DNA of 64,000 bases from Magnaporthiopsis rhizophila (GCA_003049465.1 PYSS01000100.1:1-64000), one strand, 5' to 3'; shown: positions 32,891-47,400, counted from the stretch's first letter. Program-made: numbers and translations. Notes: generated by a model not told the origin, from the letters alone.

Positions 32891-34932
32891 TTATTGAGGC
32901 TTCTTGGCGAAGAAATCCGGCTTGTCGATCAGGCCGCCAATGTCCACTCTTCGCTCGTCTCGCGACCATGGCGATGAGGACTCTACTGGGGGCCCATATC
33001 CCTGGGATTGCTGGCTTCGAATCGGAGGCAGCTGATACGGTTGTTGCGGTGGTGGAGGAGCCGGTCTGCTCGACGGCGGCAACTCGCTTCGGGGAATCTG
33101 GTATGCCGAGCTGGGAGAGTATTCTGCTCGGCTGGGGGAGGCAGCGTAAGCCGATGGCAGGCCAGGGCTGAGACCTGGCATCACCTGCTGTTGCTGTGTC
33201 CCCTGTTGCCTCATGCCATAGGCACTGGCGTCGCTGCCCAGCCTTGGCCTCCCGGGGTCGAATGTGGCCGAGACTGGTGTTGGCTGGGGCGCGTAAAGCT
33301 GAGGGGCGGCGGCCTGGTACGGATACGGCGCGTCTCGCGGATCCCTCGAGTGCGGCGACGGCGTCAGGTGTCCATGGGGCCGTGGACCCAAGGCAAGCTG
33401 GAGCACGACGAAGTATATCGAGTCCTGCTTTGCGAGTCCCACGCGGATGGGGTATGGCCTCGGCTGCCCGTCTGGTCCCGAGAAGGACAGGTATTCCTGT
33501 CGGTCCAGGTTAAACCTCGACATCTCCTCCTGGCTGAACCCGAGTCCGAAAATCACCCTCTCCTCCTCTTCCTTGCCGAATATTGGTGGCAAGTAGTTGG
33601 GCTCCTTCCTCGACTGCTCGTCATGCATCACACTCTGGATGTTAGCCACACGCTCCTGGTCGCCAGGAACAATCACTTCGGCTAGCCTCATGCCCTTTGT
33701 GTGGCGGCCAAGCGCTTCCGTGAAGGTTGAAGACGTCTTGGCGATGGCAAAGTCCATCGTCAGAAACGCGACTGCTTCGGGCGGCCTGGTGGCGATGGAC
33801 AGAGGGGCCGGGTAAACGTTGGCATCGGCGGGCGATCCGCGCTCCAAGAACCTCGACGCGACGCCGTCGGACGGCTGAGACTTTATGACCCGATAGGACT
33901 GAGGCCTGCGCCCTGGGTCGTCATAACTGGGAAGGCCCATGGAAGGCGGCGGCTGCGAAAACAGCGAGAGTGGCCTCGTCAGCCCTCCCTCCTGTGGCTG
34001 CCCTGGTCTGCCTGGTACGTCAAGGCGCAATTCCCTATCGTCCCGAAGCCGTGGTCGGCCACGCTTCTTATGTTGAACGTCCACACACGCCTCCTCCTTG
34101 CCATTACTTATGCACCTTGAGCAAGGTCTCGGGGCTGAAAGCATAAAGTCAGCTTTTTTTCACCTTGGGGGTTTTCTCTTTTTCAAGCTCATTATAACCT
34201 TCAAGTGGGGGCAATTAAGGGGTTATGACACGTACCGTCACATCGGAGATGCGCCCTTTTGCAAGGCACGCACGCCGACGCCACATGGCCCTTGGTTTTT
34301 CTTGACGTCTTTGGGGAGGTATACGACTGTCCTTCTTGCGTTTGTGGACGCGGAGGCAGCGGGTAGGGCGCTGGATGCCCCCCAAGACTTGGTGCAGGGC
34401 CTAGTTCATGGCCAGGGATATGGTATGAAGAATAGGGGTTGTGGTGAGGAGCTGCCATGTGATGGCTCGCTGGCTGCGGCTGGAATGGCGGCGGCCGGGC
34501 GTGGAGGCTGTCGACCGGTCGGGGATAGCCATACGGGTCTCGCTCCAGCGAGTCTGGCGGAAATGGCCTCATTGGGGCAGGGCCCTGCGGCAGGGCACGC
34601 GATTGTGCTTGTGCTTGTGGGTGTGGTGGGATTCCCGCCTGCTGCGGTCCGAAGTCTCCGTGACTCACCGAGATGCCGCGATGGGCGTCCTGCTGGCTGG
34701 CCGTGTGGTAGATGCCCTGGCCCCGGTTGTTAACCCCTAGGCTTGCTTTCGGAGGCAGTGGCGGAGACCCTGACATGGGCGGAGATGGATACGCCCTCGG
34801 CGGATCGGCGGTGATGACCTCGGAGCTAGCCCGTATCAAGGCAAAAGATGGCAGGGCCAGCGAATCGTTGAAACCTCGTCGGAGGCCAAGCGGGAGGTAC
34901 GAAGTCTCGGAGTGGCGGTTTAGAGTCTGCAT
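32891..34932 (-). CDS. Zn2Cys6 transcription factor with PAS-like domain
   Basis: Two exons, 34932-34236 and 34134-32891, encode 646 residues. The intron falls inside the zinc cluster and splits an Ala codon. Joined, it reads C221-x2-C-x6-C-x5-C-x2-C-x8-C249, a complete GAL4-type DNA-binding domain (SACVPCKRAHLRCD, then APRPCSRCISNGKEEACVD). The basic linker QHKKRGRPRLRDDREL follows. A PAS-like sensor region lies at about 355-479 (AVAFLTMDFAIAKTSSTFTE, then RLAEVIVPGDQERV and YPIRVGLAKQDSIYFVVLQL). The N-terminal 210 residues and the C-terminal third are Pro/Gln/Ser-rich and probably disordered. A nuclear regulator is expected; the ligand and targets are unknown. The first ATG at 34932 gives the longest protein. 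Another Met at about residue 53 (MSGSPPLPPK) is a plausible alternative start. About 16 kb of gene-free DNA lies upstream. Confidence 0.87.
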
Positions 34933-37226
34933 GGAGGATGATCGGCCAAAGCCAGGTCGTGACGCCAGGCAAGATTGAGACCTCGAAGCCCAGGCGACGC
35001 CCTAGCAGGGCTAGGAGCCCACTCGCAAGTCGCGGGGGGTGTTGAAAGAGAAACCAAAGCTGGATCTTCTCGTCATAAACACATCCTCTTCGTTGGAAGA
35101 TGGGTCTTCGTGGATGGTTTGTCTGTTGGGTTCTTTATGCGACTTATGATTTCATGGATCGTTGTTGCATTTACTTTCTTCTCTGTTGGGCCGGTAAGGA
35201 CTGATGGATCGAGGCGAACGAGGAGGGTTGCCGTTGTTTCCGCGCGACACCTGCTACCGGTTGCCGAGACGGACAAAGGAGACCCTTTGGCGACCGGAGT
35301 GGCGGGTTCGGAGCTGGCAAGCTATAAAGAGCCGGAGCGAGAAAGGAGGTGCCGGTTCGAAGCGCGCAGGGCTAAGACAAGAAAGGAAAGAAAGAAAGTA
35401 AAGAAACAAAAAAAGAAGGCAAGACCTCTTGTTCAGCCACCCCCTGGACGGAGGCTAGGGCACGGCGCGTTGAGCCGGAGTTAGTCCTCGGTGCTGCCCA
35501 CGTCTCAGTTCACGTTCAAACACCTTTCCTCGACGGAGGCGGGACTCGAACACGGGGGCCGAGGAGCTGGTCGGGAGGTACCTTGAAGTTAAGCAAGGTA
35601 CAGACCGACACGATCGAGCAGCAGAGTTGGACGAGATGCCGCCTATAGCGTAGGACTGGGTCAGTGGCCTTTGGCGCCTTGGTGATACTGCATGCGACGG
35701 TGCTCGTGGGGCACCGGCTGTGGTGTGGGTAACGCTCGTCGGGGCCCTGCAGGAGAGCCGAGAAACTCGTGCTTGTGCTCGGCGAGCACGAACCGTGAAG
35801 GAAGGTGGCGGAAGGAGGGTGCCAATGAAGAATTCGGCCAGTTTACACCCCAAGACAGGGCGTTGGTGATAGGGTGGCAGCCCAGCAAGTCGCTGATCCC
35901 GTCTCTTCTTGGCGATGTTGTCTGTACCCCCTGCGTATGTTGTTCCTGTTGCCCACGTTGTCGTTCGCTCTGCTTTTGTTTCTTGGTCGATGGTCGTCCT
36001 CGATGGCTATCCCCGTCTCTACTCTCCTCAGTGGGTGTCTGTTGGGTCCCTTTGGTGGATATGGCGGTGGGCGGTAGCTAGATGGCAGCTAGCTGTCACG
36101 CTGGTACTCTCTGTGGGGGTTTGTGGACGCAAAGCAAGTAGCAAGGAAAGAAATACAAATGGGCAAAGAGGCGTGTATGTCTGTCGAGGCAGACTAAACG
36201 AACGGCAAGCTCCCTATGGCAGAGAGACTGAGCGGTTGGAGATGTGGCTGGACCTCGTCGACGGGCTCCAAGGGGGGGGGCTTTTGTGCAACTTAAAGGT
36301 TCGCAGGGTGGATTGAGATGGTGACAAGGGTTCCCAGGTTCGCAGTGATCTTGGGACAGCCTGGAGAAGGAGGGGGGTGTGCGCCGCCAGCCGGTGGGAG
36401 TGGTGGACCACCCCAAGCCGGGGCCCTGGGCGCCGTTCTCATGGGGTGGGCGCTGGGCTGCTCTGTCAAGGGTGCCGATAGACTGCTACGCCTGTGCGAG
36501 CAAGCAAAGGTGGCCCATGTCAACCCTGCCACACACGCTGGGGGTGGGAGGACCCAGCCCAGGAAAGCCCGCCAAAACGGAGCCAGGAAAACCCGCATTC
36601 TGCAACGGGGCCAGACGACCAGTTTTGATGGAGCAATGAGAGCCATGTCCCGACACCATCCACATCCCAGTCTAGCCCAGTCCGTCCCCGAGTCCCAAAG
36701 TCCCAAGAGTCCCAGACAACGACAGGGGCTTGCCCTCGGGTGGGAGCAGGAGGAGACCGGATGGGGAATAGACAAAAAAAAAAAAAAAGCATGAGGGGAA
36801 CTAATACAAAAGATAGAAAAAGAAAGAAAAAAAAGATGACAAGAAAAAGAAAATCAAGGGACAGGCACAAGGGCAGGAAAGCTGATCATCCGAGGATCGC
36901 TCCGTTAATTGGAAGGAGTTTTGAGCGGGCCGGATGGTCTCAGAAGGGACTCGATTTATTATGGATCGTGAGAATTCTCCGGTGGGTTTCAACGTGCAAG
37001 AAGTGATCAGTGATGGAGGGATGGATGGACGGCGATGGACGTGGTGGTGGGTGAGGCGTGTTTGTAGCGGACAGCCACAGGCAAGGTGGTGGTGGCAGTG
37101 ATGGTGGTGGTGGTGGTGGGACATGCTCAATGACTGGGCCATGGCGGCCAAGCCGTGGAGGCCAACCCAACATGGGGGCAACAAAGCAATACGCGGAGAG
37201 AACGGCCGCGGGCAGCCAAGCAAGAA

Positions 37227-37245
37227 AAAAAAAAAAAAAAAAAAA
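37227..37245. repeat. A-rich homopolymer tract
   Basis: About 19 consecutive A on the plus strand, followed by GAGAG and further A runs to about 37262. It is part of a cluster of A/T homopolymers in the gene-free region. Confidence 0.85.
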
Positions 37246-37931
37246 GAGAGAAAAAAAAGAAAACGAAAAAAGCAAGCATGAACGCAAGCCATGTCGCAGG
37301 GCAGGCAAAATGGCAGGCCAAGCCCTGGCCGCCAACCTGCCTAACCGAAAGACCAGGCGCTGGGGGCGACGCCTCTCGGGGGGCGGAGAGAAAGCGACGG
37401 TGAAGTAGCAGCGAATCGAGCGAACCACGGACCCCCCGGCTTCCCTCCCCTCCCCTCCCCATCATCGCCCGAGTGCCACCTCGAACAGGAGCGGGTGTGT
37501 TGCTGCTGCGATGATGGATACTGCCAGCCAGCCAGCCAGCCATCGCTCTCGGGTTCCTGACAGAAGCAAAAGCAGCAGCACCAGGGGTTCCCGTTCCAGG
37601 CTCGCCCCGCCATTGTTGCCGGCGGAGCAAAAAAAGGTTGATCCAAGGAACCATGATGCCAGGGAAGCAAGACTCAGCCAAACAATTGCATTGTCCAAAC
37701 GGGGAATCGCTTAAAAAGTCGGCCGGGAGCTACGAGGCGAGGGTGTTTGCGCGTGTCGTTGCGGGAAATGCACGCTGCTGGGTCGGCCCCTGTGAGGTTT
37801 TGTTGGGTTCGCTTTTTTTTCTCTCTCTTCTAAAATCCTCTCGAGCACGGGCTGCGGCAGGCTGCGGAGAAGCTTTGCGATTGGGCAGTGCAGTTCCGGC
37901 AGGCCAACCCAACTTACTAGCCGCACTGGCA

Positions 37932-37974
37932 GCAGGCAGGCAGGCAGGTAGTCAGTCAGTCAGTCAGGCAGGCA
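37932..37974. repeat. compound (GGCA)n/(GTCA)n tetranucleotide repeat
   Basis: Three or four GCAG/GGCA units pass into GTAG, then four GTCA units, then back into GGCA. The compound structure suggests slippage plus point substitution. It lies in the gene-free region. Confidence 0.85.
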
Positions 37975-39539
37975 CGATCCCCGGCTCGGTCTAGAGCTCC
38001 TTCCATCACATCCACACGCATCAATCGCGAGAGGTGCATTTTTTTAAGCTTTTCGTCCCTTCCATCAGGTACCGTAGGAAGCTATGGGCGAGACGATGCA
38101 ATGATCAAATAAAATCGGACGGGATGTTAGGATGAGAATAACCCGTTTCGGGGGATTAAAGATCGGCTTAGACGAGAAATCACAGGCACCTGCATCAAAA
38201 AGAAAGGAAAAAAAAAATGAGAGATAAAATAAATTAAAAAAAAAAAAAAAAAAGAAAGGTAAAAAAAAAAAAAAAAGCGGAGGGTGTGAGTAAAGAGTCG
38301 GGTGGAAAAAGGGTCATCCAGTTGGTGTCGGAAAGCCGTCTTGGGGGCCCGGTTGCTACACTACACTGACCTCCATGGTGTGGTTCGTCCCATCCTTGGT
38401 TCGTAATGCCGGTGATGTGCAGGTTTGCTCCTTTCATGCTTCCCGCGACAGATCTCGGCTCCAGCCTTGCACCTCGATTGGGAGATTGGCACCCACCGGT
38501 TCATCGCCTGCCCGGCCGGAGCATGTGTTGCGCGGGCGGTACCTGTACCGTACCCGTACCGTACCCTGTACCATCTATACTTTCCCAACTGTACCTGCTT
38601 GCCAAGTTCGGCTTGGGGGGGTGGTCTCGGCTGGAAAGAGAGGGTCTAGTGTCCACAGCAGGGGTCCCATCAGGGACAAGCTGCATGTCGTAGTGCTTCT
38701 TTATGAGCGAATGGCCTTTTCCAACGCACGCATTAGAAATGCGCACTAACCAAGAAACAATGCATCCTGCAGGCGGGCTGGCATGTACTGTATGTGTGGA
38801 GGGCTTCGTGCTTGTTATTGTTTAATGAGAAATGTACATGTGATGTGATTGAAGAAAGAGAAAAATGCGTCCCCGAGCTTCTGCATTCACGGCTCAAGAC
38901 GCCCGCGGAGGATCCCTTGGCTCGCAATCCGGGCAAAGCCACAAACAAAACGTCACCGTGCCTAGGTGGGTGACAGGCGGGAGATTCCACGCAATACCCA
39001 ACTTTAGCCCCGTTGCTTGCACCTAGGTTCATTAGCGTCAAACCCGCCACTCGCTGGGGACACCCATGGAACTTTTTCGGACGGCCGCACCGCACCAACC
39101 GTAACGCGCCCTCCATCAAAATGGTTGGGCTGGGACGACGACAACACCTCGAGGGGGCCCCCCTAAGAGGCTGACCTGCCTAACCTACTATGGGCCGGGA
39201 TGCGCCCTGTGCCGCTGTTGGAGAGCCAAGCTGTCACATCCTGAAGCGGTAAAAATTGCTGGCTAGAGGAGCCTCGTGCCTTGCCGCTTAATATTGGATC
39301 ATTATGGGAAAGGGGCGGGGGGACCAGAAATGTGGGTGTTGCGGGTATGCGGGGTGGGTAGTGCGGTGGGTTGACGCTTCGAGGATGAAGCCAGACATGT
39401 CGGTATGTGAGCTGAGTTATGTTGGCTGGAATAGGAATTTCGTGTGCTCCCGGTGCCTACATACTGCGAGTGTGTGCGTGTGTGTGTGCGTGCGGGAAGT
39501 TTGATAGTGCCTAGGGGAAATAACAAGGAGCAAATGAAG

Positions 39540-39611
39540 GAGAAAAAAAAAAGGAAAAAAAAAAGGAAAAAAAAAAAGGAAAAAAAAAAGGAAAAAAAAA
39601 AAAAAAAAAAA
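39540..39611. repeat. A-rich minisatellite-like tract, units of A9-A12 separated by GG
   Basis: Runs of about 9 to 12 A alternate with GG four times and end in a run of about 20 A. On the complementary strand the tract reads as pyrimidine-rich T10CC units. Confidence 0.9.
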
Positions 39612-42600
39612 GACCGATGGAAATGCACTAGGCCATTCCACTTCCACATCACCGACCGAACCCTGATCCATCCATCCTACCGTCTATTGACGGTGTCTCC
39701 GGCCGGGCGACGAGGCGAGGCCAGGCATGTTCCGAAGCTACTGAGTGCACGGGTATTATTGATAGGTAGGTAGTCTGGTGTAGGCTAATGAGAAGGAGGA
39801 GCAAGTCACCCACCCGGGAGCCTCCCCGGCCCTTTTTCCTGCCATCAAACGCGAGCGTTTCTGCCCCTAGGCCTGGACCGGGCAAGACTCCTGGCTTTGG
39901 CGCCATGACAACCCCGCCAAAAGCAGCCAAGTGCCATTTTTCCTTCGGGTTGACGAATATCGTAAGACCCCGACGAAGATCTCGGCAGAGCTTGGCTGAA
40001 GTTTTTAAGCTTAGGTGGTAGCTTTTGCGGATCGGGGCTAGGTATGCGGTATGTGCCAGGCGGAGAATGGACAAGCAGGATCAAGGTGAGGTACCACCTA
40101 GGTAGAAAAAGGTCATGCTTGCTAGCGGCAATGCAGCCTCGCCGCATAGTTTCTGGTGCCGTTTCGTTAGCACCGAACGCCATCGGCCAAACCTGCGGAG
40201 TTGGTGATTTGCAAATGCCTACTACAAGTTGCAGACAGCATCATACACATGGTAGTGCATATAGGATCTGCAAAGGACCGCCCATCCATCCTGCTTGGCG
40301 GCCGCGCGCCTAACCGTACCTAGTCGTCGCCGCGAATACGCCGAAAGAAAGACGCTCGCTCGCCGTGGAGGCTGGCATTGGGCCCCCCCTCTTTTTACTT
40401 GGTTGTTAGGTGTCTCCCGTCTCTTACGACTGGTTGCCACCAAGGTAACGGACAAGGGCTGGTGGTGGTGTCGCCTGATCTGCCGCCGGCGGAAAATCTC
40501 GAGTTGACATGACGAGCATCGCAATCCCCCCTAGGGTTACATTTGGGTAACGAACCCTCGGGCCCCATTTTCTTTGGTCCAAGCTCAGGCAGTCCAAGCT
40601 TCCCCAATATTGCACCGAAAGGTGATCGTTTTGTTGCTCTCTCGCCTAGAGGAACGCCAAAGAGCATACGATAGTTGAGGTGTCATTTTTTTTTTCCTTT
40701 TCTTCCCTGTAGTTCTCATTCTTTGCTTTTTCCACCCTGATCCACCACCCGCCCAACCTGTCGGCACTCAATCCCCGTCCTCAGATTGATTGAGCCCGCC
40801 GACAAATGTGGGCCCGACCTCTTTCCGTTTCTAGCGAGCTGCTGTTAGCCGACCCCAAGTCCCAGCAAACCATGCCGTTTTGGGGAAAGCGCATATGCCG
40901 CTGGCCAAAAAAGAAAAGGACCGACCGGTCCCTCTGGCGATAAAGTTATGTGCCTCTTTTTTGATGGAGGTCCCAAACAGCAGGGTCGTTCGTCGGTCGG
41001 GGCTTGGTAGTAGGGCGCCACCACGACGCAGGGGGGCAGGCGGACAGTCCGGCCGGCCGGCTCGCCGACCGTGGTCTGGACTTGGCCTTTCTGTTTTCTT
41101 CAAGGGGCGACCTGGGGACAGCACTGCCAGAAAGCTGGGACCAACCGTCCACTCTCTCGTCTGGCCGAACCGAGCCGTAATCCTGAATGTCACTTGGTCC
41201 GAGTCGCATCGCGCCATGTCACAGCGGGAGCGGAGAAATGACACTCGAGCACATGGCCAAATTGCTCCAAGCTTTGGTCGTTAGGGGTCCGCGACACGGT
41301 CCGATTTCTTTCGAAGCAAAAAAAGCATCAGTTCACGGGCCACCGCCGGATGGGGATGTGACGCTATGTCAGCATTGGAGGCCTTGGGTTTTTTTTTTTT
41401 TTTTTTCTTTTTTTTTCTTTCAATCTTCATTGATAGCGTACATGGCATTAGGAGATGCGTAATGTGTCAAATTCATCTCTTCCTTTGGTTGACTTCTAAC
41501 CAACCCCGTTTGACGGACCGTTTTCTCCGTCTTATCCTGTCCTTGTCGCATTCTTTTTTACAGATGAGCTCAAGCAGGGAGAGGTCCAGCAGCCAAGGGA
41601 AATGGATATCCCTATGCCGCTCGCATGATGCTGAAGAGCCTCAGAAGACGATTGCCCCACATGAGATGCGACGGTGCTTGCTTGTCGCCTGCATGGGGGA
41701 GGGACGACCCAAAATTCGTGATCATCCGCACACACCCCCTATATCTCATTGATATTTGTTTTTGTTGCCGCAAGTCCGGGGCCTGTGCGGGGAGTAATGG
41801 GCCCGGTCTGGTCTAATGGCGTGGGAAGCAGGTAGCGTTGGTGCCCCAGGTAGGGAAAGGTGTGTGTCTGTGTGTCTGCAGGCCAGACGCTGTCCCCATC
41901 CACGTCTAATTAACCACCTACCCAGGGCGCCCAGTGGCCATTCCCAGAAGAGATGACACCAGTGAGCAATGTCATGTTATTATGTGCCGAAACCGGTGTG
42001 AATATAAGAGTGAAAGCCAATATCCCGCCCGTCGCGTTCCCCGTTCGGGGTCGCGGTCGGGGCGCCCGACGGCTGCAAAGCGGACCCGAGACGAGAATAT
42101 TGAACGGGTTGTTTGGGCCTTCCTCTGCCTGCCGGCCTCGTTGCCTGCGAAACGCCCTGACAGCCCAGCCCCGTGGGCAGGCGACCTGCCTGCCTCCTGA
42201 AGTTCGGGCCTCTTTTTGTTGACGGCTGGAAACGTGCGGATTCCCGATAACGTTTCGTGAATCATCAATGCTCGCCGACCTGGTGGTCGGTCCGTCGCCG
42301 CTCAGGGTGCGTCGCATGGCACCAAAGATGGAAATAGAAGCAGAATCCCCAGTTGTCAGGGTGCCCAAACGGTGGAGACCGGGTCGGATCTGCAAAAAGG
42401 CGACCCGTCCGGGCTTGTCATGGAGAAGGCCAGCGGAGGCGAGTTGCCATCGCTCAGGGGCTCGGCTTGGACATGCCGGCACCTGGATAAACGGATGGGC
42501 AGCACCGCCTACTGGGGAGCCCAGGGATGGCATTCGGCGGTGTCTCTTTCCCTTCGCACACATCCAACTTGGGATGACAGAAGGAAGAAAGCATACAACG

Positions 42601-44449
42601 GTTTCGAGTATTATCAGCGTTATGCACAAAGTAGTGGACCACCCGACGATCTCTCTCTTCTTTGCTTCCTATTTCTTCTCGTTCGCCGATGTTGTCCTTT
42701 CCCCTGTAGCAGATTTGCAAGACAACGGGCGATCAAGCGATCGAGCGATCAAGCGAGGGTGGTGCAATCTGTCAACACGATATGGGTGCCAAGAAATAGA
42801 TGGCAGTCGATGGCAATCCTCAGTCCTGAAACTGAGGCTTTATTGGTTGAATTAGGTCGTGGACCCACAAGTATTTCTGCTCTCAACTGGAGGAACTGCC
42901 TGGGGCGAAGGTACTGGTATGTGCCACATAACCAACCCAACAAGCGCTGACGAGGAGGCGTGCATTGACGGCTAATTCTCGTCGGGCGCTAAAATACTGT
43001 ATCCAATTCATTGGGATTGACAAAGGCGGCCAGTGCTCAAGTGTCTTCCGACAGGGAAACGAGATAAACACGAAGAGAGGCCCTTTTCCTGCCACCCCTA
43101 ATTCGACGGGGATCCGATGACGCCGGCTCCGAGTGCCTGGCGCTCAAAGTTTTGACGCTTGACGTGTCCGGGGACCCTTGTAGACTCGCGTCTGACGGGT
43201 GCCCACGGGACCCGGGGACGAGGTGACTGGGAAGGGCGGCGGTGGGGGAACCGCCCCGGAAGCTGGCACTCCCTCCCCATCCATCCACCCACTCATCCAC
43301 TTCGCTCGTCCAAAGATGCAAGGCCCGAGACCCCATCCCGCCGTGCCCTCCCGCGAAAGGAGAAACGTGAGGCCATGCATGGGTGGCACAGGCCCGCCAC
43401 TGCCTGCCCACGAGCCGTCGAAATTCTGCCAGCCAACGTTCGGGCGCGCAGAGTCGAGCTCGCTTTGTTCCAGCTGGCAGACCTGAAGATGATTGCTTAC
43501 ATCTGGGTCAACCTTCCTCCCGTCCCCCTTGGACCCTCCCGTCCCCCTTGGACCCCGCCTGCGGCATAAGACAAACGCATTCTGGACTCCTCCTGGCCTC
43601 GTCGCTCGTCTGATCCCCATCGACGGGCTCCCTCCCACCAACCCACTGCCGGGACAGAGTCCGGGGGTCCTCAGAAAAGGTTGATCGCTCCACAGGCAGA
43701 AATGTCGCAGGCTGACCCTGATGCGTGCCAAGGAAGGACGAACAACACATGATATTATATATGGCTGACATTTTTTTGCCCAGCTCAAGTTTGTAATTTC
43801 ATTTTGGATATGCGTCGGCGACTTGGGAGGTTTCCCATGGAGACCAACGCTGGGGAATCACCATCGACAAGGGACGCCCCTGGGAGGATCAGATATGAAG
43901 ATGACACCCGGACGAAAAATAACAACCCACAAGCACATGGATGTTCCCTGGTGTTACCGACATGCGACGAAATAGTGCTCGGCTCGGGCACATTTAACTA
44001 AAAAAAAAAAACCCGTTTCCGATGGCCCCCATGAAAAAGAAAGCCCGAATAAGCTGGGTTTTCCGGATGAGGATTTCAGCAAAACAGTGGATATACCGTG
44101 ATAGATACCGGATCCGGATCCAGCAGCCGCCCTGCCCCGGAGATTTTTGCCCCTCCTCTCTCGTGCTGCTGCTGCTGCTGTTCGCCTCCCCACACCATCC
44201 AAGGACCCCACTGTGGGATTGCAGCTGCCCGTTCATGCATGCTTCCCTCGCGCCCGTGTGCGCGGTGCTAGGAAAGACGAGCGGTTTGCAGTAAGGCAAT
44301 TGGATGATTGACTGCAGTTTGAAGAGACGGCGTGGTAGTTGGCGAGCGTCTTGGATTCGGGGAATAAATAAAATGAGAATGTATACGCAAGTGGGAATGT
44401 ATACGCTGGCTTGCAATCAATCGTATATCGGAAATACATGAGATTTTCG

Positions 44450-44453
<4 letters not shown>

Positions 44454-44480
<27 letters not shown>
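44454..44480. repeat. T27 homopolymer
   Basis: An uninterrupted run of 27 T on the plus strand in the gene-free region. Confidence 0.95.
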
Positions 44481-47400
44481 CATCACTGGGTCTCTCTTGT
44501 GGCCCACGTTCCAGGCCTGGCACGCACATGTCGACTGGCGATGCGAACCGAGATCCGAGTTACAAAAGAGCCACGCTGCAAAAAGACTGGGACGAGACTT
44601 GGTGTCGCACACAAACCCGGCTGGAATACCAAGTACAGTACCTGCCCGCCTCGATGCGACCGACCCGGCAGGCAAGCCTCTTAATCCTGGTCCTTGCAGC
44701 TGGGCCGTTTTATCTGCGTTGTGATAAGCGCCAGGGATCTGGTCAAAACCAAGGCCGACTTTTTTGACCTCTACCGTTAGCCCTCGGAAACAATACATGC
44801 TTATAGCTGGTGTCTGTGTTTGTCTTTTTTTAGTTTGGCAAAAGTGCAGCCGGGGAGCCAGCCGTGAAAGCAAGTGAGTTTGCGGGGGAAAGTTGGGTCG
44901 GACATGAAGTCCGTCCTTAGCGCTCGTTCGGGTGTTGACGATGGCGTCTAATGGGGATTCCGAAACACACCTTAACATAGCGCGTCCCCTCCCCGCTCTC
45001 GCCTAAGAAAAAAAGGAGGACCTGGCGATGGAGCTGCCGACTTGCGGAAAATAAACACAACAGAGCGGGCCCCATGATTCGCGGATGTCTTCCCGCGGGT
45101 GTCTGCCCTCTTCGTTCGCGCCAGACGGATGAAGCTTGGTTTTGCTTTGCTTTGATTTTGTGTGCGGGGGAAATTGCGCGCAACCGCGCAATATCACGTC
45201 TCTGTTAATGGATATGCAAGGCCTCGCCTCCCCCAAAGGCTAGACCCTGGTCGGGATTAATAATCATCCTCGTATGCGCAAGTAAAGACCAACAAGCAAA
45301 CAACGAACCAACGCAGCTCCGACCGACCGGCCAGCCGGCCCTTTAATTCGTCCGATCAAAGACGTGGTCGGTCGGGCAAGGGTTTTTTTTCAGGGGAAAT
45401 TACCGATCTCTCTTATGGCGGATCAAGGGTTGGGTTACCTACCTACCTGGCACCTATCCGACTCGACCCGACTGAGGGCGGGATCGGCAAGAGAGACACG
45501 GAACCGAGATAAAAAAAAATCCCCCGCCTACCCTTGGTCGAGGCGAAAAGAAAAGAATAACAAATAGAAAAAAGAAAAAAAAAAAATAATACATCCAATC
45601 CACCCCACACGCACCATAGGATGAAACTCGGGCAATTTGGATAGGGCGGCAGGCAACTTTTGACGCTATAGCCTTCCTTCCAACCCTCCTACCTCTCTAG
45701 CCGACGCAACAGTTTTCCACCTCAATACTCCGACGAAAGCGACGTAAGGCGTATAGTAAATGCAAGGCGGGAGTATGCACAGTAGAGAGCGTGGCAGACG
45801 GAGCAGACCGAGGGTGGGGCCAATGAATGGCATCCTGCGTTACATATTACCCGTTGCGGTGCATGTGGTACCATTACCTCCATACGAATCGACTGCCCGT
45901 TCCATGGAGTAAACGCCGCCCCGGGTTGCATTAAAACATTGCGCGTGCATTGTGTATGCCGCTCGCTCTGTGGAGCATGGAACTATGGACTGACTGACTT
46001 GGGCTCCATGTTGTTTTTTGTCCCGTGTCGTCACCTTTTCTCGATGTCCAATGCTGGTGGCATCGCACTCACACGCACACACACACAACAGTTCACGACT
46101 CGAATCAGATCAGGCGATGGACAAGGCTCCAAGGTGCCCCCCCGTTCCCGTCAGCATCTAAGCAGAAAGATACGGAGGGCATAAAGTGGCTTCATTTCGT
46201 TTGTGCCCGTCGTCACCCGGTTGGGTCCGCATTTGGGGGTGGTGTGTAGTTATGTGTGTGTGTGCCTTTGTTGCACACGCACGCGCGCGGGGCTAGAGAG
46301 TACGGGTTTATGCGGAATCACATTGACCGGGCGAATACGGATTATGGGGGCGGGAAGCTACATATCCTTGGTGCTGAAATGGGCTTTGCTTTGTTTGACC
46401 CTGTATTGTTTCCAACTACCTACCGCCTACCTTACTCCTGACTGGTGGACGTCGCGAATCAATGGGCTCTTTGGTCATCCTGCGTAAAAAGTCACTACCA
46501 CGGTTCGGGCTCAGGAACAGCAGTGTGGCTCGCAGGCCGCCTGGCCCTACCGACCGGGGTGAGGGGTGCGAAAAAGGGTGACCGGGAAAATATCCCGCGA
46601 CAAATTCTGGCCCAGGCCATCGTTTAGAAAGAAGGAAGATGGCGAGCAGCCGCCCCCGCGTAGCTTTTGCGTCTCGGCTATTTCTTTCTCTCTCCCCCTT
46701 CTCTCCTCCACCGCTAGCTAGTGCCCTTTTGTGTATGACAGACTACAGGTTTTCTCCACAGTAAAGCCGCCGCTGACCGGATTACACAAAAGGGCAAAGA
46801 TGTGTGACTGACTGACTGATGAATGGACCCGTTTTCCCACCACCGGCGGGGGTCCATTGCCCTTCTTGGCTCCTTCTCCTGCCCAGGCTGCCAGGCCAGG
46901 CGACGCTCGTGATAGCGATCGTCGGCTGCGAGACCCCTCGTGAGCGTTTGGGCGTCAATGCGCCCGGAGGGGCAGCCGGCGGAGAGCCACATTACATGTG
47001 TACATACATAGACGGCGGGCCGCGGAAGGTCGGGGGCCGCAAGTGAGTGAGAGCTGATGGGTGTGTGCGGTCAGTGTGGGGCGGCCGCCCTGCCTGCCCC
47101 AACCGAGCAAGCTTGGCAGCTCTCTGGCTGGCAAAGTCCTTGCATTAGCTGTGGGCGGGCGTCGATAATGGGATAGTGGTGAACAATAATAAGCCAGCAA
47201 AAAAAGAAAAAGAGTGACACGGCTATTACTATACGGGTGATTTATTGCCTGGCCCGGGCGTTGTTCCATCGGATCGAAAAACCAATAGTACCAACTCTAG
47301 GATGATAATTGGGGAAGGATCAGACGAAAAGAAAGTCGACGGGCAGGGCAGCCCGTGGTTGGACACCTGTTTTTTGCCTGCTGCATGGCTGAGAAACCCG

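Noticed and set aside
32081..32977. 298-codon plus-strand frame overlapping the 3' end of the PAS regulator
   Set aside because: His-rich and then Lys/Arg-rich without conserved domain; it overlaps the real gene antisense. A neighbouring frame (32017-32211) looked protein-like but starts at TTG and has no upstream ATG.
35530..35580. Possible tRNA T-loop (minus strand GTTCGAGTCC)
   Set aside because: The B-box-like string is not flanked by a pairing T-stem, and no A-box, anticodon arm or acceptor stem could be formed upstream.
41910..42950. Overlapping open frames of about 190-240 codons on both strands
   Set aside because: Several frames are open at once in a GC-rich stretch; none shows conserved motifs, a splice pattern or biased composition that would single out one as coding.
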